Positions 39,397 through 46,361 of a stretch of 64,000 nucleotides of DNA are shown here, piece after piece. Position numbers and translations under genes: made by a program. The notes below the pieces were generated by a model. The model did not search any database. It was not told the DNA's origin and saw nothing but the letters and a program-made list of their open reading frames with translations. Source of the DNA: Pseudothioclava sp033100795 (lineage in GTDB: Bacteria > Pseudomonadota > Alphaproteobacteria > Rhodobacterales > Rhodobacteraceae); NCBI RefSeq assembly GCF_033100795.1, contig NZ_JAWLVI010000007.1, forward strand, positions 50,068 through 114,067, written 5' to 3'. How positions within the stretch are numbered: position 1 is the stretch's first letter; each line of letters begins with the position of its first letter.

Positions 39397-40170
39397 ATGA
39401 GATGGAAAGAACAACTAACCGCGGCCTATCAAAACTTCCCCTTTGCGCCGCCAGATTATCCGGGTGCGCCTTACAGGCCACGCCTACCTGACCCTCCATA
39501 TCCGGGTGCGCCGGGCTGGAAGTGTTCGGTCTATTATTATTGGTGGGAGTATTTGCGACGGCACGAGGGATATCGTGCGACATGCGAGCGTGGTGGCGAA
39601 GGAGAACATGCGCTTCTCTTCCAGCATTTTGGCGATGTGCATGCCACCGACTTTCACACATGGTGGTGGGAACATTTGTGGCTGTTCACCTTTGTCAGCG
39701 AGGCACAGGATATTGCGTTGTCGGACAAGTTCCACATCGAGTGCGAGGGCATTTTCCTGCATGTGGGATACTCGCGCTCGCGCACTGCTATGGTCAATTC
39801 TGTGCGTGAGGCGCTGGCGCAGATCAGGCCGGAACGGATGGAGCGGGAAATCCGCAAGCTTTATCGCTGTTATCCTGTTGGGCGTCCACGGCTGCGGTCC
39901 CTGCATGAACATTTACTGGTTTGGGATGCACGCCAAGCCAATCCGGATGCGGACTATGCTGACCTTGCCGATATTGCGGGACTGACTGGACTAGAGCGAT
40001 ACGACCAAGCGACTATCGCCCAGTTAAAGGCTGAGGAGAATTTTGTTGGCGACCTTGAACGGGCTAACCGGCGTTCCAAGCAACTTGCCGTACAGCGCCA
40101 CCTTCGTATTGCAGAGCAGTACATCGAGAATGTCGTTAAGGCAGAGTTTCCGTTAAGGTCGCGGCGGTAG
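39397..40170 (+). CDS. Unknown Trp/Tyr-rich accessory protein
   Basis: A 257-residue protein (start 39397 preferred, 16 more residues possible). The N-terminal half is unusually rich in Pro, Trp and Tyr: PPDYPGAPYRPRLPDPPYPG, then YYYWWEYLRRHEGYR and FHTWWWEHLWLF. The YWWEYLRR pattern resembles the domain called DUF6499 in plasmid-borne proteins, a loose match. The C-terminal half (residues 130-257) is a basic helical region. No catalytic motif seen. It is divergent from the HTH gene, with 108 nt between the starts, and its stop abuts the 37-bp repeat. Confidence 0.75.
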   Translation: MRWKEQLTAAYQNFPFAPPDYPGAPYRPRLPDPPYPGAPGWKCSVYYYWWEYLRRHEGYRATCERGGEGEHALLFQHFGDVHATDFHTWWWEHLWLFTFVSEAQDIALSDKFHIECEGIFLHVGYSRSRTAMVNSVREALAQIRPERMEREIRKLYRCYPVGRPRLRSLHEHLLVWDARQANPDADYADLADIAGLTGLERYDQATIAQLKAEENFVGDLERANRRSKQLAVQRHLRIAEQYIENVVKAEFPLRSRR

Positions 40171-40207
40171 CGTGTTCCTCGTGGAACAAAGAGACAGCAA
40201 TGCTGAC
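40171..40207 (+). repeat. 37-bp direct repeat, copy 2, with parS-like core
   Basis: Begins at the base after the stop codon of the preceding gene. The core TGTTCCTCGTGGAACA (40173-40188) agrees with canonical parS in 13 of 16 positions. Tail AAGAGACAGCAATGCTGAC is the same as in copy 1. Confidence 0.8.
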
Positions 40208-40399
40208 CTTATATCGCTTAAGCAAATGGCCTCAACTGCGGTGTAAGCTGCGCCTACAGTGGCGGTCGCAATCGTTTTGGGGTCAACACAGCTGACGCGA
40301 GAGGCTGCGTGTTTTGGCGGAAAACTGCACAGTCTATGCGGTGTTTGTCTGCTGCAGCAGCGATAGGCTGACAGGCATAGTGAGGCTGGGATCAAATAC

Positions 40400-41350
40400 T
40401 CAGCCACCGCTGCTGCATACGATCTTGCCCACCAACTCTGCTCTACTATGCAGGCGGTCTGGGGAGAGATGGGCATAACGCTGCGTCATCTGAACGCTGC
40501 TGTGGCCCAGCAATGTCTGCACTTCGTAGATGCTCACGCCCCTGTTTACCAGAAGGCTAGCATAGGTGTGACGCAGGTCGTGAATACGCACATCGTCCAG
40601 CCCTGCAGCAGATCGGACCAGATACCATGCGGCATAGAAGCTGTCGTAAGGCTGGAGTGTGCGCGGGTTGGTAAACACGTAGGCTTTGGCTTCGATTGAC
40701 AAGCCCAGTCGCTCTACTGTTGCCCTGCAATCGTCCAAGACCTCTAGCGCAGCGCCGCTGAGCACAACACGACGTGACCGACCATTTTTGCTGACAGGTA
40801 CGGTCCAAATCTTTTTATCCCTGTTGATGTCCAGCCACCGCATTGTCCGTGCCTCACCTTTCCGCGCCCCCGTCAGCAGTAAAAGACGGATGAAATTATA
40901 CAGGTGTGGGTGGGAGCTGCGGTGGGCATGGATAAGCAAGCGTTCGATCTCTTCTGGACTGAGAAAGCGTTGCTTATAGTCCCCAAGGGGCAGTCGCCGC
41001 AGGTTCACTTGGTTGGCGTTATGTTGAATGTGGCCCCAATGCCGCGCCAAGTTCAGCAGCCTGTTCATGAGGAAAATGTGTTTGTTGATGGTGCTGCGCT
41101 GATAGCCAGCCACCACCTGCTCACGCACCCAAACATCGAGCACTGGGTTGGTCAATTCGTCGAGTTTGTAGTGGCCTAAGCTCGCTCGCAAGTGCGTATT
41201 GAACGTGCTCCAGTCGTGCTTGCTCTCCTTCTTCGCCACTTTGACATGGGGAAAGTAATGTTCATCGAAGAACAAACTCAGCGTTAAGCAGGGTTGAGGT
41301 CGATGATGCTTTGATCGCGTCTCATCGTCGCTCTTGAACGAGAAAAACAT
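40400..41350 (-). CDS. int: Full-length tyrosine integrase
   Basis: A 316-residue phage-type integrase: N-terminal core-binding domain (about residues 20-120) and catalytic domain with Arg163 (TGARKGE), Lys188 (VSKNGRS), His257 and Arg260 (HDLRHTYAS), His283 (LLGHSSVQMT) and Tyr292 (RYAHLS). It starts 123 nt from the right-hand junction with the porin, the usual place of an integrase next to its attachment site. It should catalyse integration, and perhaps excision, at the porin-borne repeat. Confidence 0.93.
   Translation of the reverse strand: MFFSFKSDDETRSKHHRPQPCLTLSLFFDEHYFPHVKVAKKESKHDWSTFNTHLRASLGHYKLDELTNPVLDVWVREQVVAGYQRSTINKHIFLMNRLLNLARHWGHIQHNANQVNLRRLPLGDYKQRFLSPEEIERLLIHAHRSSHPHLYNFIRLLLLTGARKGEARTMRWLDINRDKKIWTVPVSKNGRSRRVVLSGAALEVLDDCRATVERLGLSIEAKAYVFTNPRTLQPYDSFYAAWYLVRSAAGLDDVRIHDLRHTYASLLVNRGVSIYEVQTLLGHSSVQMTQRYAHLSPDRLHSRAELVGKIVCSSGG
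41259..41274. promoter_or_regulatory. parS-like palindrome (degenerate centre)
   Basis: TGTTCATCGAAGAACA inside the integrase gene: arms TGTTC/GAACA are perfect, the centre differs from the other copies. Could be chance in coding DNA. Confidence 0.35.
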
Positions 41351-41445
41351 CGCCTTCTCCGTGTGTTATCAAGCAGTGTGTATTACCTGATTACCGTATG
41401 GGCGACGATTAAGATGGTCTAAACAGTCATCGCATAACAAAATCG

Positions 41446-41463
41446 CCTACGACGGGACGTAGG
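41446..41463. repeat. Inverted repeat next to the right junction
   Basis: CCTACG (41446-41451) and CGTAGG (41458-41463) with a 6-nt spacer, ending 10 nt before the porin homology begins. Possible arm-type or core-flanking site for the integrase. Confidence 0.5.
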
Positions 41464-41473
41464 TTGCAAGGTG

Positions 41474-41554
41474 TCTCTTCGCGACGACCGCTCTGGTGCT
41501 CTCGGCTGGCTTCGCTTCGGCTGAAATCACCATGTCGGGCTCGGCCAACATGGG
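41474..41554 (+). repeat. 81-bp perfect direct repeat, right copy (att-like)
   Basis: Identical to 35109-35189. The homology stops exactly where element DNA (GTTGCAAGGTG) begins on its left. Candidate right attachment site. Confidence 0.8.
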
Positions 41555-42296
41555 TCTGAAATACGACAACGGCGGCCTGTCCTACGCTCCGGCTAAAAAA
41601 GCTGCTGGCTGGTACGAAATCGACATGGATGTCGTCGGCACCACCGAAACCGACTCGGGCCTGACCTTCGGCGCTCGCATCCAGCTCGACTCCGACTACG
41701 CTAACGGCGACACCGTCTACGGCGCACAGGTCTTTACCTCGGGTTCGTTCGGCAAATTCACCGTCGGCGCAGTTGACCCGATGGCAGACGACCTCGGCCT
41801 GACCGACATCGGTTTCGACGGCATCGGCGTTGACGACGTTGCAGAAGCTTCGAACTACACCGGTTCGGCTGACGCACGTTGGGACTACTCGGTCGGCGCT
41901 CTGGCTGTTGGCGTTTCGCTGAACACCGTTGCCGAAGACTATGGCGTCAAAGCTGCTTACGACTTCGGCACCGTTTCGGTTGCTGCTGCTTACGACCACG
42001 ACGAGTCGCTGTCGAACAACTCGACCTCGCTTCTCCTCAAAGGTGGCGCAGCTGGCATCAACGGCGAAATCTACTACGCCAAAGATGACATCACCGGTGA
42101 CTCGTATGGCGTTTACGCTGCCTACAAAACCGGCGCTCTGACCTTCGAAGCTGCTTACGGCGACAACGATGCGGCTGCTGACGCTGCATACGGCATCGGC
42201 GCTAAGTACGACCTCGGCGGCGCAACCCTCGCAGGTGGCGTGGGCAAAGCAGGCGGCGACACCGTTGCTGAGCTCGGCGTCTCGTTCTCGTTCTAA
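41474..42296 (+). pseudogene. Promoterless porin without start codon (silent copy, P2)
   Basis: Open porin frame from codon 4 of the P1 numbering to the stop, about 272 residues, ending in the usual Phe (VSFSF). The first three codons, ribosome-binding site and promoter are missing; in-frame upstream sequence reaches a TAG at 41460-41462 without ATG, GTG or TTG. The first in-frame GTG (41496) would leave a signal peptide of 9 residues, too short for export. The rest is undamaged, so the copy is silent but repairable by recombination. Loops differ from P1. Confidence 0.85.
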
Positions 42297-42318
42297 TCCT
42301 AACGGATTGGTATGATGG

Positions 42319-42345
42319 AAAGAGCGGGCCTTGCGCCCGCTCTTT
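42319..42345 (+). terminator. Porin P2 terminator
   Basis: Stem AAAGAGCGGGC / GCCCGCTCTTT followed by TCTTTTTTG. Nearly the same as the P1 terminator. Confidence 0.9.
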
Positions 42346-42392
42346 TCTTTTTTGCCTAACCGTGGTGTCTTGGCGCAAAAAGGAGACAGACC

Positions 42393-43052
42393 ATGGGCTT
42401 GGCGCAAATCAAAGCGCGACTTCGCGCCGCCGAGGCATCCGCAGGGCGCGCGGCCGGATCGGTCAACCTGATCGCCGTGTCCAAAGTGCAGCCGCCCGAG
42501 CGTGTCGAGGCTGTCCTGCGCGAAGGCCATCGGTTATTCGGCGAAAACTATGTGCAGGAAACTCAAGGCAAATGGCCCGCATGGCGCGAGGCCTTCCCTG
42601 ACGCGTCCGTGCATATGATCGGGCCGCTGCAAACCAACAAGGCGAAGGTCGCGGTTGATCTGTTCGAGGCGATCCACACGCTCGACCGGCCATCGCTTGC
42701 CACCAAGCTGGCCACTCTTGCGCAGGCGCGCGGGCAAAGCCCTGACCTTTTCGTGCAGGTCAATACCGGGCTGGAGCCGCAAAAAGCGGGTGTTCTGCCC
42801 GATGATCTGGACGCGTTTATCGCGCAGGCGCGGGGGATGGATTTGCCCGTTATCGGCCTGATGTGCATCCCGCCCGAGGATGAAGACGCCGCGCCCCATT
42901 TCGCCGCCTTGGCGGACATGGCCGCGCGCAATGGTCTGACAGGGCTTTCTATGGGCATGAGCAGCGATTTCGAGGCGGCGGTGGCGGCTGGCGCGACCCA
43001 CGTCCGCGTGGGATCAGCGATTTTCGGAGCGCGCGATTACGCCAATCGCTAG
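42393..43052 (+). CDS. PLP homeostasis protein (YggS/PLPBP family)
   Basis: A 219-residue PLP-binding protein with the alanine-racemase-type barrel fold. The PLP lysine is in LIAVSKVQP (Lys31), with GENYVQE, HMIGPLQTNK, SMGMSSDFEAA and VRVGSAIFG, all family signatures. It buffers and delivers PLP and has no known enzyme activity. AAGGAGA precedes the start by 8 nt. Confidence 0.95.
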   Translation: MGLAQIKARLRAAEASAGRAAGSVNLIAVSKVQPPERVEAVLREGHRLFGENYVQETQGKWPAWREAFPDASVHMIGPLQTNKAKVAVDLFEAIHTLDRPSLATKLATLAQARGQSPDLFVQVNTGLEPQKAGVLPDDLDAFIAQARGMDLPVIGLMCIPPEDEDAAPHFAALADMAARNGLTGLSMGMSSDFEAAVAAGATHVRVGSAIFGARDYANR

Positions 43053-43582
43053 GCTTTGTCGCCCGCGACCGTATTTCCCCCGCGCGGCGCAAATCCAGCC
43101 AGCGGGGGGATCAGCAACGGCTCGCCAAGGCTAACACGCCCCGCCAGCCAGATCAGATGATCGCGCCGGAAGGCAAGGCAGCCGGCGGTCGGAAAACCCT
43201 GTCGGCGGCGCTGATGCAGGAAGATCGCAGAGCCTTTGCCCGCAACGGCGTGGGGAAAGTTCCAGTCGGTCAAAAGCACAATGTCATAAAGCGGGTCGGC
43301 ACGGCGCAGCGCCTCGTGACTGGCGGGAAACGCCGCCTTCACCGGCAGGTTATAGGCCGGATGATCGGGCGCATCGCACCACAGGTCACGCGGCCCGATG
43401 GACTGCGCCCAAGGCTGCGGCGGTGCAATCCGGTCGGGACGATAAAGCATCCCCGCGATATGCAACAGGCCAACGGGCGTCGCGCCGTCCCCCTCGCGTT
43501 TGTCGGTGCTCAACCCGCCGCGCCCGACCTCGACGGGCAAGAGTCGCCCAAAGGCGCAAAGCCCGCGCGGCGTGAGGCGCAT
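43049..43582 (-). CDS. L,D-transpeptidase-family (YkuD-like) protein
   Basis: A 177-residue protein with the YkuD core. The catalytic cysteine is in FPTAGCLAF, with His in AIFLHQ upstream. No clear signal peptide is seen, which is unusual for a periplasmic cross-linking enzyme but common in this short subgroup. ATG 43582 overlaps the ribA stop as ATGA; its own stop overlaps the convergent PLP protein by 4 nt. Confidence 0.85.
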   Translation of the reverse strand: MRLTPRGLCAFGRLLPVEVGRGGLSTDKREGDGATPVGLLHIAGMLYRPDRIAPPQPWAQSIGPRDLWCDAPDHPAYNLPVKAAFPASHEALRRADPLYDIVLLTDWNFPHAVAGKGSAIFLHQRRRQGFPTAGCLAFRRDHLIWLAGRVSLGEPLLIPPLAGFAPRGGNTVAGDKA

Positions 43583-44661
43583 CACAGGATATGCCCCGAT
43601 TTCGCGGCCTTTGTCGCCAGATACGCCTCGTTATGGCGACTAAGGCCGACCTTCAGCGGCACACGCTCGGCCACGGTGATGCCGTTGGCCTCCAGCATCC
43701 GCACCTTGGCAGGGTTGTTGGTTAGTAAACGAACCGCCGAAAACCCGAGTTTGCGCAGAAGCGCCGCGCCCGTTCTGAAATCGCGCTCGTCATCCTCGAA
43801 TCCCAGGCGATGGTTCGCTTCTACCGTATCAAACCCTTGATCTTGCAGGGAATAAGCGCGCATCTTATTGGCCAGACCAATGCCGCGCCCCTCTTGATTG
43901 AGATACAATAGCACCCCCGCGCCTTCATGCCCCATCTGGGTGAGCGCCGCGTCAAGCTGTGGCCCGCAGTCGCATTTCAGCGACCCCAGCACATCGCCCG
44001 TAAAACAGGCCGAATGGAGCCGCGCCAGCACCGGCTTGTCGCGCGGAGGCGCACCGATTTCGATCGCATAATGTTCTTCACCGCCGTCATCGGGCCGGAA
44101 GATATGAAGCCGCCCCTTTTCAGCGGCGCGCATCGGCACACGGGCGGCCGCGACCGGGGCCATAAGGGCTTCGGCCTCCAGAAGCTGCATCGCCTCGGCG
44201 GCCTCAATCGCGGTTAGCCCATCTGGGGCCGGATCGGGCAGCGGCGCGAGCAACGCGGCAGGCAAAAGCTGTGCCGATTTCGCGAGACGGATCGCGGCGC
44301 GGGCCAGATCCGGCGCGCCATCGCGGAGCGACTGGAGCGGGCCTTTCATCGGCATACGCAGGTCATCGGCGGGGTCCGCCAGCGCGCGCAACCAGCCCAG
44401 ATCGGCGTCAACCGGCACCTGCAACCGTGCAAGATCGCCATCATAGACGCGCGCCTTCAGCGTCTCGGCCCGCCGCGCGGTGATCGCCAGTTGCAGCGGC
44501 CCAAGAGCGCGCAGCGCCGCCAAACGTTCGGGCGAGAGCGTTTCGACCGCGACGGCCAGCATCTGCCCCGACAATACCACCGGCAGCCCCATGCGCAGAT
44601 CGGCGCGGGCGCGGTTCAGGCGTTCAGCGGGCGAAGGCCCAAGGGAAAAGCGGTGTTCCAT
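43582..44661 (-). CDS. ribA: GTP cyclohydrolase II with N-terminal extension
   Basis: About 359 residues. The C-terminal 200 hold the whole GTP cyclohydrolase II: zinc ligands in HSACFTGDVLGSLKCDCG, LYLNQEGRGIGL and LLTNNPAKV. It opens the GTP ring, first step of riboflavin synthesis. The N-terminal 160 residues are extra compared with E. coli RibA (196 residues); they do not show the DHBP synthase active site and may be a degenerate or unrelated domain. Start MEHRFSLG at 44661 is a choice; 19 further residues are possible. Confidence 0.92.
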   Translation of the reverse strand: MEHRFSLGPSPAERLNRARADLRMGLPVVLSGQMLAVAVETLSPERLAALRALGPLQLAITARRAETLKARVYDGDLARLQVPVDADLGWLRALADPADDLRMPMKGPLQSLRDGAPDLARAAIRLAKSAQLLPAALLAPLPDPAPDGLTAIEAAEAMQLLEAEALMAPVAAARVPMRAAEKGRLHIFRPDDGGEEHYAIEIGAPPRDKPVLARLHSACFTGDVLGSLKCDCGPQLDAALTQMGHEGAGVLLYLNQEGRGIGLANKMRAYSLQDQGFDTVEANHRLGFEDDERDFRTGAALLRKLGFSAVRLLTNNPAKVRMLEANGITVAERVPLKVGLSRHNEAYLATKAAKSGHIL

Positions 44662-44803
44662 CGCCCAACAGATAGCGATCCTCGAAACAAATTGAAACAT
44701 ATCACGGCGTTCTGACACGACCGCGTGAGAAAGATTTCACGCCCCTTGTCGAAATGGTGAGCAAAGAGCAGCTTTGCACAAAACGCATAAGGAGGCCGGA
44801 ACG

Positions 44804-45490
44804 ATGGCAGCTTTGAAGAAAATCCTGCTGGTCGATGATGACGATGACCTGCGCGAGGCACTGGCGGAACAGCTTTTGGCGACTGACGAGTTTGATGTGT
44901 TCGAGGCGAATTCGGGCGCGACTGGTGTCGAGAAGGCAAAAGAGGCACTTTACGATCTGGTGCTTCTGGACGTGGGCCTGCCTGACACCGACGGGCGCGA
45001 GCTGTGCAAAAAGCTGCGCAAGCTGGGTGTGAAATGCCCGATCGTGATGCTGACCGGCCATGACACCGACGCCGATACGATCCTTGGCCTTGATAGTGGC
45101 GCGAATGATTACATTACCAAGCCGTTCAAATTCCCTGTGCTGCTGGCCCGCCTGCGCGCGCAACTGCGCACGCATGAACAATCCGAAGACGCGGTGTTCC
45201 AGCTTGGCCCGTATACGTTCAAGCCCGCGATGAAGATGCTGATCGACGAGAAAGAGCGCAAAATCCGCCTGACCGAGAAAGAGACGAATATCCTCAAGTT
45301 TCTCTATCGCGCGACCGATGGCGTGGTGCCACGCGATGTGCTGCTGCACGAGGTCTGGGGCTATAATGCCGGGGTGACGACGCATACGCTTGAAACCCAC
45401 ATCTACCGCCTGCGTCAAAAAATCGAGCCCGACCCCTCGAACGCGCGGCTTCTGGTCACGGAATCGGGCGGCTACAGGCTGGTCGCCTGA
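44804..45490 (+). CDS. OmpR-family response regulator, possibly CenR-like
   Basis: A 228-residue two-domain regulator. Receiver domain: acidic pocket VDDDDD (residues 10-15), phosphorylated Asp in VLLDVGLPD (about residue 57), and Lys in YITKPF. C-terminal winged helix: RLTEKETNILKFL and HTLETHIYRLRQKIE. It resembles the alphaproteobacterial envelope regulator CenR, but this rests on general similarity only. AAGGAGG precedes the start. No histidine kinase is adjacent. Confidence 0.9.
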   Translation: MAALKKILLVDDDDDLREALAEQLLATDEFDVFEANSGATGVEKAKEALYDLVLLDVGLPDTDGRELCKKLRKLGVKCPIVMLTGHDTDADTILGLDSGANDYITKPFKFPVLLARLRAQLRTHEQSEDAVFQLGPYTFKPAMKMLIDEKERKIRLTEKETNILKFLYRATDGVVPRDVLLHEVWGYNAGVTTHTLETHIYRLRQKIEPDPSNARLLVTESGGYRLVA

Positions 45491-45518
45491 GGGTATCCCT
45501 CGCGAAACAACAAATGCA

Positions 45519-45543
45519 AAAGGCGGCTCTCGGGGCCGCCTTT
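45519..45543 (+). terminator. Terminator after the response regulator
   Basis: 9-bp stem AAAGGCGGC / GCCGCCTTT with a 7-nt loop, 29 nt after the stop. Confidence 0.85.
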
Positions 45544-45618
45544 GGTATTAGGAAGGAGATGAAGGCATGAGCGCCGGAGATCCGGAAAGAGCCCTTTGCG
45601 GACTGTCAGCGTTAGCTG

Positions 45619-45810
45619 CTAGTCGGAGAGAACTTCAGGGTCGAACATCATGGTTGCACCTATAAGTCGAACTCTGGCGCAATCAGCATGAGAGGCGATT
45701 GTTTGGATTGCATCCGTAGTGCGCATCAGATTTTCCAAAGTAATCCTGACTGCGCGCTCATCATTCAACTCGATTGCCTCGCCGCAAAACCAGCAGATGT
45801 TATCCTTCAT
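45619..45810 (-). CDS. Small cysteine-containing hypothetical protein
   Basis: A 63-residue frame with NICWFCGEAIEL at the N-terminus and HADCAR near the middle, a pattern of a small zinc-binding protein. Base composition is lower in GC than the neighbours. An inverted repeat (CGCCAGA-TTG-TCTGGCG) lies about 40 nt upstream of its start. No family recognised; it may not be expressed. Confidence 0.5.
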   Translation of the reverse strand: MKDNICWFCGEAIELNDERAVRITLENLMRTTDAIQTIASHADCARVRLIGATMMFDPEVLSD

Positions 45811-45955
45811 TATCGAAGCTCCAGACCGCGCACGTTGAAATAGACTAACCGCCAGATTGTCTGGCGCAAGCGACTGCTTCGTCCCGCACAGCTGCCATTA
45901 ACCCCATCGGAACTCGCAGGGCATAGCCTCCAACTGGCAATCTGATTTCCGCAGA

Positions 45956-46300
45956 TCAAACCGACGGGTAGATGTCTTCTTCCGCCTCTTCGAGCGACAG
46001 GCCAAGCGCGCCCAGGCCATCCTCAAGGTAATCGGCCAGCATCGGCACGCCCAAGAGGTAATCCTCGGTCGGGGCGGTAGCCTCGGCATGGGCGGTGGCG
46101 ATCGCCTCTTCCAGTTCTTCGGCCTCGAAGGTTTCGCGCCCGATCCACATCACGGCGGTCAGCGCGGCTTTCTCGTCATCGTTCAGCCCTGCGATAAAGG
46201 CGCGCAATTCGCGGGCCTGACCCGAGCCGGGCACGTCCGCGTCGAACTTGCGGGCGCGAATGATGATATGGGCGATCTTGGCCGGGCTGATGGTGAGCAT
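45956..46300 (-). CDS. DUF3775 protein
   Basis: A 114-residue acidic protein of the DUF3775 family of alphaproteobacteria: SGQARELRAFIAGLNDDEKA, then MWIGRETFEAEEL and YLLGVPMLADYLEDGL. Cytoplasmic, no catalytic motif. Function unknown. It lies between the small cysteine protein and rmuC, on the same strand. Confidence 0.88.
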   Translation of the reverse strand: MLTISPAKIAHIIIRARKFDADVPGSGQARELRAFIAGLNDDEKAALTAVMWIGRETFEAEELEEAIATAHAEATAPTEDYLLGVPMLADYLEDGLGALGLSLEEAEEDIYPSV

Positions 46301-46361
46301 GTTTCCCTCCGTTATGCCCTATTTTTGCGCGCAGTTTCAGCGCGCTGCAAGGTGCAAAACG

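Larger units (their letters stand above)
35109..41473. mobile_element. Putative integrative element carrying a replacement porin
   Basis: Inferred unit of 6,365 bp between the two copies of the 81-bp repeat. It holds the porin P1 body, a small tyrosine recombinase (36391), three accessory genes, a full-length tyrosine integrase (40400) whose start faces the right end, parS-like sites and dyads. From about 36050 on, base composition is visibly lower in GC than the flanks. A more conservative boundary is 36040-41473, leaving out P1. No transposase, terminal inverted repeat, phage structural, conjugation or replication gene was recognised. Confidence 0.65.

Noticed and set aside
36196..40188. 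LexA (SOS) boxes as the explanation of the GTTC/GAAC palindromes
   Set aside because: The alphaproteobacterial LexA box is a direct repeat GTTC-N7-GTTC. These sites are inverted repeats GTTC-N6-GAAC, and the 6-nt core is conserved.
35989..41473. A complete prophage or conjugative element
   Set aside because: No capsid, terminase, tail, relaxase, coupling protein or replication initiator is recognisable in 5.4 kb.
35989..41473. Integration at a tRNA gene
   Set aside because: No tRNA-like cloverleaf or T-loop sequence was found at either side; the junction homology is porin sequence.
41496..42296. Functional second porin starting at GTG 41496
   Set aside because: This start leaves only nine residues of signal peptide and has no ribosome-binding site or porin promoter; treated as a silent copy.
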